Source: Scylla paramamosain
Lineage: Eukaryota > Arthropoda > Malacostraca > Decapoda > Portunidae
DNA: 64,000 bases
Reading direction: 5' to 3'
NCBI RefSeq assembly: GCF_035594125.1
Contig: NC_087173.1
Span: 4,591,486-4,655,485, forward strand
Shown: positions 41,076 through 54,318 of the stretch, one piece after another
Numbering within the stretch: the first letter of the stretch is position 1
Layout: the number at the start of each line of letters is the position of its first letter
Made by a program: the position numbers and the translations under genes
Notes under the pieces: model-generated
Told to the model about the DNA's origin: nothing
What the model saw: only the letters and a program-made list of their open reading frames with translations
The model's database searches: none

Positions 41076-41078
<3 letters not shown>
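39185..41078. other. unannotated sequence with a GC-rich block after 40500
   Basis: 39185-40170 is AT/A-rich without features. About 40500-41078 is GC- and CpG-richer. Open frames on both strands lack recognisable domains. Confidence 0.45.

Positions 41079-41139
<61 letters not shown>
41079..41139. repeat. (CA)n microsatellite
   Basis: About 60 bp of CA. Confidence 0.95.
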
Positions 41140-41145
<6 letters not shown>

Positions 41146-41560
41146 ACGTAACATCACAGAGAACACCGGCAGACTTAACCGACACTAGCGAAGTACCAAT
41201 AATTAACACAATTACCAAACACCACTGACACGGACACGAGACACGGACGGCGCGGCGAGATTGACGCAATGACGCCGGGAACCGGAGACGCAGACACGAA
41301 CAGCAGCACACAAGTGACTCCCCGCCACAACAAGAAATCGACGGAGACACAAGGGGAGCTGCAGGAGGGAGAACTGGGATCGAGAGCGGCGGGAACGGGT
41401 AGTGGGTCGGAGCGGGTCTCGAGAGGAGCGGCGGGCGACGATCTTTAGGTCTGCGGCTTCTTCGTCTGGCCTCTACCTCATACTGCCCGGGCCACCCCGC
41501 ACCCCTCATCCCTTTCCCTTCCGACGCCCCCACTTCATCCCTCTCAGTCTCCTCCTCCTC
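41140..41560. other. CpG-rich block, possible promoter or exon
   Basis: High CpG content (GGACGGCGCGGCGAG, AGCGGCGGGCGACG). The long minus-strand open frame here (41671 to 40811) is broken up by the CA repeat and TCC/GGA runs and shows no domain. Confidence 0.25.
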
Positions 41561-41770
41561 CTCCTGGTCCTCAATTCTTCTCGCAAGATGCAGAGGGAGG
41601 CTGGATACAACCTCCTCCTCCTCCTCCTCCTCCTCCTCCTTTCTCTTCTTCTCTTCTCCATCTTCATGCATTTAGCCCTGCCCCCGCCAAGATCTTGTAT
41701 ACTTTTCTGTTTTCTTTCTAGTTTGTTTGTCCCTTGATATGTCTCAGTTCATCGTACGCCTAAATAACCA

Positions 41771-41815
41771 TGTCTGTCTGTCTGTCTGTCTCTCTGTCTG
41801 CCTGTCTGTCTCTGT
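41771..41815. repeat. (TCTG)n microsatellite
   Basis: Imperfect TCTG array. Confidence 0.9.
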
Positions 41816-41962
41816 GCTTCTTTCTTTTTTTCTCTCTCTCTGTGCGTGTGTGATCTTTCATATGCGCTTCTCTTTCTTTTTCCTCTTTTCTCTTTTTTTC
41901 TGACGTTTTTTCTTCCAGTCCTGATTCTTTTGTTCCTGATTTTTTCCATCTTGAACACTTCA

Positions 41963-42064
<102 letters not shown>

Positions 42065-42082
42065 CACTTTCTCAAGTGCCCT

Positions 42083-42083
<1 letters not shown>

Positions 42084-42169
<86 letters not shown>
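42084..42169. repeat. (GA)n microsatellite, right arm of a TC/GA palindrome
   Basis: 86 bp of GA, complementary to the preceding (TC)n tract. Confidence 0.97.
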
Positions 42170-42172
<3 letters not shown>

Positions 42173-42323
42173 CTCCTTTCTCCCTCACAGCCTCAAACTC
42201 GAACCAGCACTCTGCCCCACCTCATTCCTCCCCCACCAAACAAACAGCGGCTTCTATACAGCTGTTTCAAGACCAGCCAGCCCGCCATCGACCCAACCCG
42301 CCTTCCACTCATCCAGGCCCCTC

Positions 42324-42327
<4 letters not shown>

Positions 42328-42404
<77 letters not shown>
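42328..42404. repeat. (TC)n microsatellite
   Basis: 77 bp of TC with one CCC interruption near 42355. Confidence 0.96.
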
Positions 42405-42407
<3 letters not shown>

Positions 42408-42870
42408 CCGCACCTGCCTGGGAGTGAAAGAAAATGAGAAAGTGAAAAAGGGAAAGAGACACGTGAGGTGCATAAAGCCAAGTATTGATATGACACGAAG
42501 ATGTTGCTGCCGAGAGAAGATTTCCAAATATAACGAAAATCTATGGAAGGAGATGAGAGGCGAGTATTATGGACAGAAGATGAAAAGGGAATAAAATGAA
42601 CATGTGAATAAATACTGGGTGTGGGAGGAGGAGGAGGAGGATAACGATGGTGTTGATATACAATAAAAAAAAAATTGTCGATATCTTGGCAACATTCTCA
42701 AGCAGTGATCCAAGAATGCGATTTATAAAGGAAAGAAAGGAAAGTGATAGATAAAAGCGCGGATTGAGTGCCTGGTAGATGAAAGGACTGTGTGGAGTGA
42801 GGTGGTGGCGAATGTCGAGTGAATATAGCGGTGTATGGAGACATGAGTAAAATATGAATGATTTGACTAC

Positions 42871-43200
42871 GTGTGGATGCAAGATGCGGGTACAAATATG
42901 ATGCGAATAGCAAAGAGGAGTAGGAGAGATGTGTAGAGGTGTGGATGCTGTCTGTGGATGGCAAAAAGTTGTAATCGATAAGTGAAAAGACATGTAAGAG
43001 TGATATGGAAAGATGTGGATACTGAGTGGGTACAAACATAATGTGGATGGGAAAGAAGTATAGAAGGATATGGAAAGATGTGGCTACCGTGTGTGGTTTG
43101 GGTGAGGAAATATGGAAAGCTGTGGATGCAGTGTGGATACGAACATAACGTGGATAGGAAAGAAGTATGGAAGGATATAGAGAGGTGTGGATGGAGTATA
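42871..43200. repeat. diverged minisatellite, ~107-142-bp units
   Basis: Units aligned on GTGGATRCNGTGTGGATAC / ACAAACATAATGTGGATGG / AAAGAAGTATGGAAGGATAT begin near 42871, 43013 and 43120. The second and third are most alike. Confidence 0.75.
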
Positions 43201-43231
43201 TGAAGAGCTGTGGTGTGGGTAGCGGGGAGAC

Positions 43232-43283
43232 GTGGTGGTGGTGGTGGTGGTGGTGGTGGTGGTAGTAGTAGCGGTGGTGGCAG
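43232..43283. repeat. (GTG)n microsatellite
   Basis: 31 bp of pure GTG, then GTA/GCG variants. Confidence 0.9.
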
Positions 43284-43299
43284 CGGCGGCGGCGTGAGG

Positions 43300-44660
43300 G
43301 GGCGTGGCGAGGGCGTGGTGTGGAAGAGGAGGAGGCGTGGCTTCAGAGTTTCTAAAGACAGGAGAGTGAAGTGCTCTTGTTAACCGACTCACAGACACAG
43401 CCTTTCTTTTTCTTTATTCTTTTTCTATCTCTTCTCTTTTTCGAATTCTTTAATCTTCGCCATTTTTCATTTATTTTCTTCCTCTTTTTTTCTGTTCTGT
43501 CTATCTGTTCGTCTACCTGCTTCTCACCTTCATCTCTGTCTTTTTCACCGTCTCTCTGTCACTATCGAGCGAGCCAGTCCCTCTATGATAAGGACACTGA
43601 ATAGTTTCACCCTCTCATTCTTTTTTTCTCTATATTTTAGGTCTATTCTTTATTCCAGTTATATTTTCTATCTTTTTTTTTCGCGTGTGTGTGCAGTGGA
43701 AGTGGTTCGCAAACAGTAACCTTTTCGTAACATCCTGGAGCGGGAAAAATTTTATACGGAATGATAAATTTAGTAGCAGCAAATGATTTATTAGACTCTT
43801 TACGTTGTTTTCCGTGGATCATGAAGTAAAATCCTGATCTTTACATTTAAAATTAGGCAGGAGTCTTTTTTTTTATTAGGTTCATCTACACAATGCTTAA
43901 GAAAAATACGTGACTTAAAAATGCAAATGTGTTTGGTTAATCATATAAACGACAAAAATTAAGATGGTACTTTGATTTATATATTAGTACAAGACGGTTT
44001 TTTTTTTTTTTTATTACAGTAGACAGTAAGAAAAAAAACAAGGCTAGCACTTTTATATATATATGAAACTGTAAATCATGAAATCACTGACACTTAAACT
44101 TGTGGAGATTTTGAATATCTAGAAAATAAAACTTGATAATTTTCGATCACACTTACTGGCACTTCACGAACAGCCACGCAATAAGACTACTATTCTCGCT
44201 TATAATTAACGATACTTTACAAAATACAACTTAATTTTTCACTCATATTCATTTTACGAACCTTCAAAAATATCAAACTCGATTATTTTCACTTATGCCT
44301 CTACTTATTCTCACTTATACCGATATTTATTTCTCACTTGTATCGATAACTTTTTTTCTCACATAACTATTTTCACTCTTACTTATTTCCTAACCTCCAA
44401 AGAATAACACGGTATCATTTAAACTTACGGCTACTTTACAGTCAAAGAATAAGCCTCCATAATTTTCACGCAACTACTGAAACTTTTCAAGCACTCAGAG
44501 ACAACGAAGCTTCACAACAAACCAAGCCATAACTAAATGAAGCGATTTGATGCCGACATAGAGAAACTGAAATTGATTAGGTTATGGCGCCGCAACAAGA
44601 AGCACATGTGGCGTGGCGAAATTGAGAGGAAAACAAAGAACGCCTGTTATGGAATTGGTG
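43300..44660. other. AT-rich sequence, no gene seen
   Basis: T-runs and TTTTC stretches at 43395-43490 and 43990-44012. A piece at 44576-44615 (TTATGGCGCCGCAAC) resembles the dispersed repeat at 44664. Confidence 0.5.
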
Positions 44661-44663
44661 AAA

Positions 44664-44722
44664 TTGATTGGCTGACTGATTGTTTGATTTTAAGGCGCCG
44701 CAACATCGTGGTCATATGGTAC
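44664..44722 (+). repeat. dispersed 'GATTGGCTGA' repeat copy
   Basis: ATTGATTGGCTGACTGATTG, then GGCGCCGCAACATCGTGGTCATA, matches the segment at 51291-51342 in order and orientation. Confidence 0.65.
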
Positions 44723-45009
44723 AGTAAAAATTAGGGTTCTCGTACTACGTTTTCACTCACTCCTGCAGCTTCCTCCAATCAGCGTTACGTATTTTTAACC
44801 CTATTCGCCGTTTCTGAAGTCATGAATCTGTGCTAGCTTCATATCACCGTAAGAAAGAAAAAAAAAGCTATCTCTGTACATAAAACATTTATTTCTTCTA
44901 CTATTTCCGTCGTATGGAGGAGAGAAATAAGGGAGGAAGGAATAGGAAAAGATGAGGTGGAGCGGGAACGGAGGCAAGGCGGAGTGAGGAAAAGTTGAAA
45001 AAAAAAAAA

Positions 45010-46130
45010 AAAGTCGAATGGGTCGCAAGAGGAGGTGGACTGGAGACCAAGTGGAGCAGTGCCGGAAGAGGAGGAGGAGGAGTTGGAGAGGAGGAGGAGG
45101 AATAATCCCTGAACTCACAATTACACCTGGAGCAAGAAAAATACGACACAGCATGGCGGGACGGAAGGCAGAGGCGGGCAGACGAACGACAAGGAAGAGG
45201 AGAAAGAGCAGAGAGGAGAGGAGGCGAGGCGAGTGAAACCTGACGAGGACGGGAAGAGCTAACGGTGGATGAGACAAGCCCGGGGGCGACGAGACAGAGC
45301 GGGAAGACATGAAAACGAGACGAGAGGAATGGAAAACGATACGAGACCGAGAAAGAGAGAGAGATAAAAAAGAAACGGTAAAGCAGGAAGCGAAAGGAAG
45401 GTATGGGGACAAACGAGGGTTGGGCGGGCTGGAGAGAGGGCGTCGCGAGGCGTGGTGAGCTGAGGCAGGGCTGAAGCAGGGGTTGAGAAGGGCGTGCAGG
45501 CGGTGGCGTTGAGAGCTAGGGAGTTTGAGGCGAGGCGTGCAGCAGCGGCGGCCTCCTGGTGGTGCTGGTGGGAAGTTTGGCTCTTTGGCGAGTTTCCGGC
45601 TATACAAGACATATTCCCCTGGCGGGAGTGTCGGACAAAAGCGTCTGTGCACTCTTTCTAATTGCAGCCTCACTGCCGGGGATGTTGAGCGCCGAAATAC
45701 TTCTCGCCCACACCTTAGGAAATAATTGGCAGCGCCCGGCTACCAAGTTAACCTTTCTTTTCAGAGGATGGAAACATGGAGACCCCGCAGTGGGAGCTCC
45801 GCTAGGCATGCAGGGGGAGGCAAGCGGCGCACTGCCTCTGCCCGCGGCCAAGCCCAGGACCCCACGAAACCTTCTGAAACGAGACGAAAGGGAGGCAACG
45901 GGTGGTGGCAATGGGCCTCGTCTGCTTCCTTGTCTACACAACGTGCATTATACATTAACCCAAACAAAAGAGAGGTGGGCGGCACGTTTCTTGGCTGTTG
46001 CGCCACCGCCTGTCGCGCTCCTTCCAGCTGACACACCCGCGCTATGCCGCCTCGCACGCCCACGCCAGACCCTCACGCCCACCATCACTTCTTAACCTTG
46101 CAAGCCCAAAATAACTCGTCCATGATGAAA
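45010..46130. other. GC-rich region with overlapping open frames, no confirmed gene
   Basis: GGA-rich to 45100, then GC/CpG-rich to about 46090. Frames are open on both strands at once (for example 45559-46095 plus and 45600-45941 minus), which is expected from few stop codons in GC-rich DNA. No signal peptide or domain is convincing. It could contain a first exon or promoter. Confidence 0.3.
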
Positions 46131-46505
46131 CTGCATCGCGACACGATACCACCACCACCAGCACAACACCACATCACCACCACTACATAACATTACCATC
46201 TCAACACCAACAGCATCGTAAAACACAACAGAAACACCATCATAAACTGTTACCGACAGCACCTCACCATCACAGCATCATCATAATGCAATAAGATCTC
46301 ATCCTCACCACAACGTCATCACCAGTACCATGAAACATCTTCGGGGACTCTGAAAGAAGGAAAAAAATTATGTGGAGGTCTCAAGCTGAAGTGGAGGAAG
46401 AGGAAGGGAAGGAGGAGGAGAGGGAGGAAGAAGAGGAAGGGTCGCTGCAAATAATCAATAAGATTTTACACTTCACGCATTGGTCATGATGAGACGGTGC
46501 TCCCT

Positions 46506-46877
46506 GCCGCCGCCGCCGCCACCACCGCCGCCGCCGCCGCCACCACCACCACCACCACCACCACCACCCCCACCACCACCGCCGCCGCCGCCGCCGCCAC
46601 CACGAATGCCACTACCACCATCACCACCACCTTTTACCGGGACCACTACCACCCACTATTACTACTACCACTACCATCATCAAATTACCTTCACTCTTGC
46701 ATGCCACCACCATTCACAACCCACAACCACCATCACCACCACTTCTACCGCCATCACCACTGTTATCAACACCACGAAACCCATTACTACCACCACCATT
46801 ACCATTATATCTGCCACATCAACAAACTTCATAACTACTACCACCACTACAACCACCACCACCACCACCACCACCAC
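46506..46877. repeat. (CCG/CCA)n and degenerate (ACC)n low-complexity block
   Basis: A compound CCG/CCA array (46506-46603) passes into degenerate CAC/CAT/ACT sequence and ends in pure ACC (46851-46877). Its translation is poly-Pro or poly-Thr, so the open frame is an artefact. Confidence 0.9.
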
Positions 46878-47036
46878 TCTTGAGATTTACCAGGAGGAAG
46901 AAGAAGCGTCAGTCTCTCACAGGTAACATTCCTATCAATTAATTATTAAGGGCGAATATGAAAAACAAATAAACTCAACATAGCAATCAATTTCTACTAA
47001 AGAATTCATGCTCATCAACCAATCTGCCTGACGGTG

Positions 47037-47137
<101 letters not shown>

Positions 47138-47221
47138 CATCTCTGTCTATCTCTCCCTGTCTCTAATGATGCCACTGTCTCTGTTCTCTGTCTCAATCTC
47201 TCCATCTGTCTGTTATGTATA

Positions 47222-47256
<35 letters not shown>

Positions 47257-47264
47257 CTCTCTGT
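47222..47264. repeat. (TCTG)n microsatellite
   Basis: TCTG units with one TTTG variant, then TCTC. The complement (CAGA)n type recurs at 47568-47612. Confidence 0.9.
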
Positions 47265-47766
47265 CTGTGTCTTTCTTGTGTTGTTTCTCTGTCCGTTTTT
47301 CTTTGTCTTTCTTTCTTTATGTCTGTCTGTCTGTTTGCTTGTCTCGGTTTCTCTGTAGCCTCTCTCTCTCTCTCCCTCTCTCACTCTCTCTCCCTTCACG
47401 ACCACTATCCCAACTTCCTCAGCTAAGAGTGAGAGCCGGCGTCCCTTCTCCTCTCCCTCAAAAAAATAATAAAACACAGGCTGGCACAAAGCTTAATGGT
47501 TCTGTGCGCGGATGAAAAACTCGGCAGGGAGAAGGTTGGACGTAATGTTGTGACGCTGAGACAGACAGTTGTGGACAGAGACAGACAGACAGATGGACAG
47601 ACAGACGGACTAAGAATGAGGGCGATGGAGAAGGATTAAAGAAAGAGGAAGAAGGTGCTACTGATGAAGGACGAAGACGAGAAGGAGAAAAAGAAGAAGG
47701 TATAAAGAACGAGGGAAGAAAGTGAGTGAGTGGTGAAGGGCGAGCAAGGAGTGAGAAAGCTGTAGA

Positions 47767-47828
47767 AGGAGGAGGAGGAGGAGGAGGAGGAGGAGGAGGA
47801 GGAGGAGGAGGAGGAGGAGGAGGAGGAG
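47767..47828. repeat. (GGA)n microsatellite
   Basis: 62 bp of GGA. Confidence 0.97.
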
Positions 47829-47847
47829 CCTGTCGGTGTCAAGTGCC

Positions 47848-47850
<3 letters not shown>

Positions 47851-47929
<79 letters not shown>
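47851..47929. repeat. (GA)n microsatellite
   Basis: 79 bp of GA, preceded by GGTGTCAAGTGCCGGT, a flank duplicated before the next tract. Confidence 0.97.
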
Positions 47930-47933
<4 letters not shown>

Positions 47934-47991
47934 GGAGGGGGTTGGAGGAGAAGGAGAGGCTGGGGAGAGGCGCTGCTGGTGTCAAGTACCC

Positions 47992-47993
<2 letters not shown>

Positions 47994-48067
<74 letters not shown>
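47994..48067. repeat. (GA)n microsatellite
   Basis: 74 bp of GA, preceded by GGTGTCAAGTACCCAT, similar to the flank of the previous tract. Confidence 0.97.
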
Positions 48068-48070
<3 letters not shown>

Positions 48071-48377
48071 ATAGCAAGGAAAAAGTTGAGGAAATTATTA
48101 GAGTGAGGTACTTCAGGTGCAGCGCGGCAGGTAATTTTTTTGTCTTTAAATGTGAGGAAATTTTTGAAAGAAAAGGAAGAAGGAAATGACAGAAGAGAGG
48201 AAAAGGAGAGGAAGGCAAGAGGGAGAGTGAAGGAGAAGGAGAGGAAGAGGGGTAAGAGAAGAGGAAGGGAGAGCCAATTAACGAGGAAAGGGAGAAGGGG
48301 AGAAAGAGGAGAACAATGGAAGAGAAGAAGAGGAGAGGCGGAAAAGAAAATGAGAATATGAAAAATGGAATAAATGT

Positions 48378-48380
<3 letters not shown>

Positions 48381-48441
<61 letters not shown>
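48381..48441. repeat. (GA)n microsatellite
   Basis: 61 bp of GA. The sequence between this and the previous tract is also strongly purine-rich. Confidence 0.97.
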
Positions 48442-48443
<2 letters not shown>

Positions 48444-48484
48444 CAAGCAAAGTTAAAAAGGACTGGACTGAAACCAACATACAA

Positions 48485-48509
48485 CCTCCTCCTCCTCCTC
48501 CTCCTCCTG
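48485..48509. repeat. (CCT)n microsatellite
   Basis: 25 bp of CCT. Confidence 0.92.
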
Positions 48510-49529
48510 AGAATATGTATTATCTCATCTTAATTCAACTCCATTACAAGTGGGAGCAAATTACACCCACAGAAGCCATCCATGTATTCCAAAGTGAATA
48601 AAGAATGTTAAGGATGTCACCAATGTTTACTTAGTCTTATTTCCTTACGAGTTTACAGTGAATGATCGCATGTGATTTTAAAACGCATGAGACTGTATAG
48701 TTATCCTTGTAAAAGATGTTCCCTCGTTTTCTTTTGATCTAAACGCAGAAAACGAAGAATGGTATGGTTTTCATCACTTCTCAGCACATCATGCATTTTA
48801 TTTGTATACGTGAAAACAATATATAGTGTGTAATGTGTAAAGGAGAATGTGAATTTATTACACAATCCACGTCTTGTATGTCTGAATCAGAAGAAACCGA
48901 AATGAAGGATATACAGACGATGGAAAAACCAGAACATTACTATCGATAAAAAGTATACAGATTAAAGAAAAACTCGAACATCTGTACAAGCAACTATACA
49001 GATTAAACAAAGACAAGCAGCTCTACAGGCAACGAGTACAGCTTGAATACACACGCGTAACTCAAAGCCATATTGTTTTGAGCGAGATTGACGTCACTAT
49101 TGGGAAAGAGGCAACAGTTTCTCTACAACACCATCACCGCCTTGCCAGCACAGATCATTGCACTTCCTCAATAACACCATCTGGGTTACTCCTCGTTTTC
49201 TATAAATGTGCCTTGAGGGGGAACTATTTTTTCACCGTCAATAAGGGAATGAATTGGACGTGAGCGTCGCCTTCGCTTCCTCGTCTCTTTGGTCTTTGTC
49301 GCAGTCTCCTTGTGGTCGCCGAAGTGAAGGGGAAAGATCTAAGGTTTTTTTTAATATCTAAAGATGCACAAGACCTTGATTTCGCGGTACGAAGGAGGTG
49401 AAAAAATGGCTCAGATTTGTGGTGATTCTAGCAATGACGAAGATACCCAGATTGTAAAGTTTATTCCATTTTTGTCCACTTCACCAAACTTTTAAGTCAG
49501 TTCTGGTGTAAGTTATCAAATTGTGTAAG

Positions 49530-49531
<2 letters not shown>
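48510..49531. other. AT-rich sequence, no gene seen
   Basis: No supported coding, RNA or mobile element. Confidence 0.55.

Positions 49532-49606
<75 letters not shown>
49532..49606. repeat. (TC)n microsatellite
   Basis: 75 bp of TC. Confidence 0.97.
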
Positions 49607-49609
<3 letters not shown>

Positions 49610-50549
49610 CGTAACTTAACCTCTATGGATTTTTCCCTTTTTTTCATCCATACAAACTTTCTCAAGACGACTTCACAGGAAGCTGAGGGTGAGGACCAGG
49701 CTGAATAGGTCTAAGGGCCGCCCACTACCTGCCTACCTGACCCGCCGCAACTTGTGAGGGCGAAAGAATAAGGTGAGATGAGGAGGTGAAGGAAGGTGCG
49801 TACGGGGACATAAAAGACAAAGAGAAAACTTGACAAAAGGGAACAGACAAAAAGAGAAATTGGTTGACAGAATAGAGGAACGAAGCAATAGAAAATGTAC
49901 AAAAAAAAAAAATAAAAATAAAGAAGGGAAAATTCATGAGAGAGGAAACTTGACAAAAAGGGAGCAAAAAGAGAAATGGGTTGAGGGAATATGGAAATGA
50001 AGCACTGGAGGATGTGAAGATATAATGAAAAATGGTAAAAGGAATGAGACACTGGGAAACAGAAAAGAATCTTGTTAAAATTAAGTGAAGAATCAAAAGA
50101 GGTAGAAGGGAGGCAAGAGATGGAGCGAAAGACTGATATAAAAGTAAAAAAAATAACATAAAAGAGAATGGAAAAACAAAACAAAAAGGAAAAAAACAAA
50201 GGAATATTGACAAAATTAGCCAAAGCGGACAAAAGAAGGGAGGAGGAGAAACATACGAGAACAAGGCGCAAGAAAATGAAAAACACGAAAGAAGAAACAA
50301 GAGAATGAAAGAAAGAAGAAAAAAGATAAAGGAAAGAGATGAGAGGGGAGAGAGGAAGTGCAGAGAAAGAAATCGAAGACGAAAGAGAAGAAAAATGAAA
50401 CAAAATGGAGGCAGAGCAAGATGGCAAACGAATGAAAGAACACACTCACACAAATAAAAAAAAAAAAATAGGACCAGAAGAGGGGAAAGAAAGATAAAAC
50501 GAAGAAACGGGAGACAAAGAAATAATGCAGGGAGAGAAAAAATTAATAC

Positions 50550-50551
<2 letters not shown>

Positions 50552-50646
<95 letters not shown>
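50552..50646. repeat. (GA)n microsatellite
   Basis: 95 bp of GA in a purine-rich neighbourhood (49750-51600). The long minus-strand open frames there are low-complexity Leu/Ser/Phe artefacts. Confidence 0.97.
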
Positions 50647-50648
<2 letters not shown>

Positions 50649-51290
50649 CACAATACTACACAAACTCAAACTGACTCAGTCCTACCTTGGAGAAACAAAC
50701 CAGAGAAAGAAGGAAAAAGCGAGCGAATCAAAGGAAGACAGAGACAGAGAGAGAGAAAGAGAGATGGACAGAAAGGGAGACAGGCGGACAGACGGACAGG
50801 CAGACAGACAACAAAGGGACGGGGCTGGCCGACTCCTTCATGATGCAACGTCAAAACCATCTGGAAACAAACGACGGCAGACAGTTGACTCCAAACAAAA
50901 GACTGGCGGGCGACGGATCACAAGGCGAGGCTGCACCACTCCTGCCCACCACGAGGCTCCGCGGCGGCCTGGTGGTAGTGGTGGTGGTGGTGGTGGGGGA
51001 GAAGGAAAGGGATAGGAAAGGGAAAGGGAAAGAAAAAGATGGGAAGGAAAGGAGAAGAGAAAGGGGAAAGGGAAAGAAAGGGGAAAGGGAAAGAAAGGGA
51101 AGGGAAGAAAGAAGAGGATAGGAGAGGAAGACAAGATAAAAACAAGATAAAGACAAGATAAAACAAGACAATGCAAAGGAAGAGAAGAGAACGAACAGAA
51201 CAGGGAAGAGAAGATATAGGAAGGAGATAAGGGAAGGGAAGGTGTAAGACGACTAACAAAGTGAAGAAGGCACCGAGAGAAGGAAAAGAC

Positions 51291-51342
51291 TGATTGGCTG
51301 ATTGACTGAAATTTTGACGCAGCAACCACGAGGTCATAATGC
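51291..51342 (+). repeat. dispersed 'GATTGGCTGA' repeat copy
   Basis: TGATTGGCTGATTGACTG, then TTTTGACGCAGCAACCACGAGGTCATA, corresponds to the copy at 44664-44722. Confidence 0.65.
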
Positions 51343-51848
51343 ACAGCAGGAAGGAAGAAGGGAAGGCGGGAAGGAAAAGGGTAAGACGGGAAGGAAGCGA
51401 AAGGAGGGAAGAGAGGGAAAGGGAGGACAGAAGCAGTAAGGTATGAAAGAGAGATTTATAGAAGGGACAAAAATAAAAGGAAAGAAGAATGGTAAGGGAA
51501 GAAATGCGTTTAGAAAGGAAGGATTTATAAGACAAGGATTCAGAAGATATGGATTTAGAAGAGTAGGAGTCAGAAGGGAGAGAGCTAGAGGGGTCGCAAT
51601 ATGTTAAGTAAATCCAGCATCCCTCTACTAACACCTATTTTGAGCCATCTGATTTTCCAGGGATCTTCACTCACTGTCTACTCCCGCGCTTCCTCATCAT
51701 GTCCAGGCCAGAACTTTTTTATTCCCCATTGGCTGTAACTTATAGAAGATGCCCAATTATTGGTGCGCTGCGACATATCCTGACATTCCCTGCTTCCCCC
51801 ATGCAAGTTTCTCTCATAACTCCCTGAAATATCTAGAGTTTTTCCCAA

Positions 51849-52045
51849 GGTGCAGTGAGCGAAAGGTTGAGTATTTTTGCTGTTAAAACCCTTTCACTCC
51901 GAGGTGCAATGATTCAAAATACTAAAAGGACTGTACACGCTCTCTATTAGGTGCAGTGAGCGAAAGGATGAGTATTTTTGCTGTTAAAACCCTTTCACTG
52001 CGAGGTGCAATGATTCAGAATACTAAAAGGACTGTACACGCTCTC
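51849..52045. repeat. 101-bp tandem duplication
   Basis: Two near-identical units (51849-51944 and 51950-52045), each running from GGTGCAGTGAGCGAAAGG to GGACTGTACACGCTCTC with about three differences. The little divergence implies a recent duplication. Confidence 0.92.
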
Positions 52046-52314
52046 AACAAGCACCTTTAAAAATCAAAATGTGTGGAAGATGAAAAGAGTAGAATTTTCA
52101 TAACGTTTAGAAGAGGCTGTTGAGCGAATAAAAGTTTGTCATGATACCTTGTGATGTAATGTGATGTGATGCGATGCGTCAAGTAGCAGTGAAAAGGTTA
52201 AAATGTGCTTCTTTTTTTTTTCTGTTTCTGGAGTCGGTCTTAGGAGAGTTATAAGCCAGGCGTCGCTTTGAGTAAGAGAGAACATAGCTTTCCGACTTTT
52301 CCCAAGAGTTATTT

Positions 52315-52955
52315 CAATGTTTCCAACATCTTAGAGCACACAGACTCCAAGAACTCTAGGAACGATGCAGATTCCTCGGTTTTCATTAATATACGACCAA
52401 ATTGTTTGTTGCGGCATTCCCTCACTTAATCCTTTTATTTCCTTTACAACAAAACACATAAAAAAAATTCTTTAGGTCCCAAATAGTTATGACCTCGTTG
52501 CCTGCTTTACGATCCAACTAAACAATTAATCAATCGTCTATATTTCCTTTACACTAAACCAAACTCCATAAATTCTTTAAAAATATATTCCTCCTCTCAA
52601 CAATAAATCATTTCGTTGTTTGCTTCGCTCTTGCATGAATGAATAAATAAATAAATAGATAAATAAATCAGTCCGTCAAGTTTTCCATATTTTCTTTACA
52701 TCAGAAGCTACAAAAGCCAAAAACCCTAAAAACAAATAAGATTCCCGTAGCCCCAGCAATACATGACCTATAGTCCGCTTCACCATTCAATAATTTAATC
52801 AGTCAGCCAGTCAAGTCACTGAACCTTCCATATTTTATTTATGTACACCAAAAACTCTAAAAACAAAAGAGCTTAATCCTTCCCTAGCAATACATAACCC
52901 ATCTGTTTACCTCACCATTCAATCAATCAATCAATCAATCAACGCAAATCTTCCA
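52315..52955. repeat. diverged satellite, about five ~105-147-bp units
   Basis: Unit starts marked by TATTTCCTTTACA-like sequence lie near 52434, 52540, 52687 and 52830, with a partial earlier unit from about 52315. Shared ordered motifs: ACTCTAAAAACAAA, GATTCC..AGCAATACATGACC, TTGTTTGCTTCACCATTC and AATCAATC-type tails. Confidence 0.75.
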
Positions 52956-52959
52956 ACTG

Positions 52960-53808
<849 letters not shown>

Positions 53809-54064
53809 AAAGGGTTAAAAAATAGGGAAATCTGAGGACATGAAAGCTGTAGGGATGAGGGCGGGTAACCTGCTTCTCAGTGACACAAAAACAAGAGTAG
53901 AAAAACAAGGAAAATAAGAGAATAATGCCGGAAAATAACCGCACATTATATTGAAGGGAAAAAAAGGACACCAAGAAAAATTCTGCGAAATTAAATGAAA
54001 AGAGAAAAAAGAGTGAAAAATCTGGGCACTAATGAGACTAGACTTTAGTTTTGAGATGTTTTCC

Positions 54065-54067
<3 letters not shown>

Positions 54068-54128
<61 letters not shown>
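54068..54128. repeat. (TC)n microsatellite
   Basis: 61 bp of TC in otherwise purine-rich DNA. Confidence 0.97.
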
Positions 54129-54131
<3 letters not shown>

Positions 54132-54318
54132 CTTCCCCCTTCCCCTGCCGAAAGAGAGGAAGGGAGGTTTGTGGGAGAGAGGGAGGGTAGCAGGGAGGGT
54201 AGGAGGGAGGGAGAGAAGGAGGGAGGGGGGCGCCACAAGGGCAGCCTGCTCAACAAAGAAGGTTATTAACGGGGTGAATAGAGCAAGTCTGGACGTAGCT
54301 ACCCCGCCACACAAAAAT

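Noticed and set aside
40811..41671. 286-codon minus-strand open frame
   Set aside because: It runs through a CA repeat (Cys-Val homopolymer) and GGA/TCC repeats; no domain, and GC-rich DNA has few stops.
45559..46095. 178-codon plus-strand open frame with a hydrophobic start
   Set aside because: Competing long frames exist on the same and opposite strand. There is no recognisable domain and the signal-like segment is weak.
47839..48480. 213-codon Leu/Ser-rich minus-strand frame
   Set aside because: Composed of (GA)n read as Ser-Leu; the same artefact explains long frames at 49711-50669 and 53477-53974.
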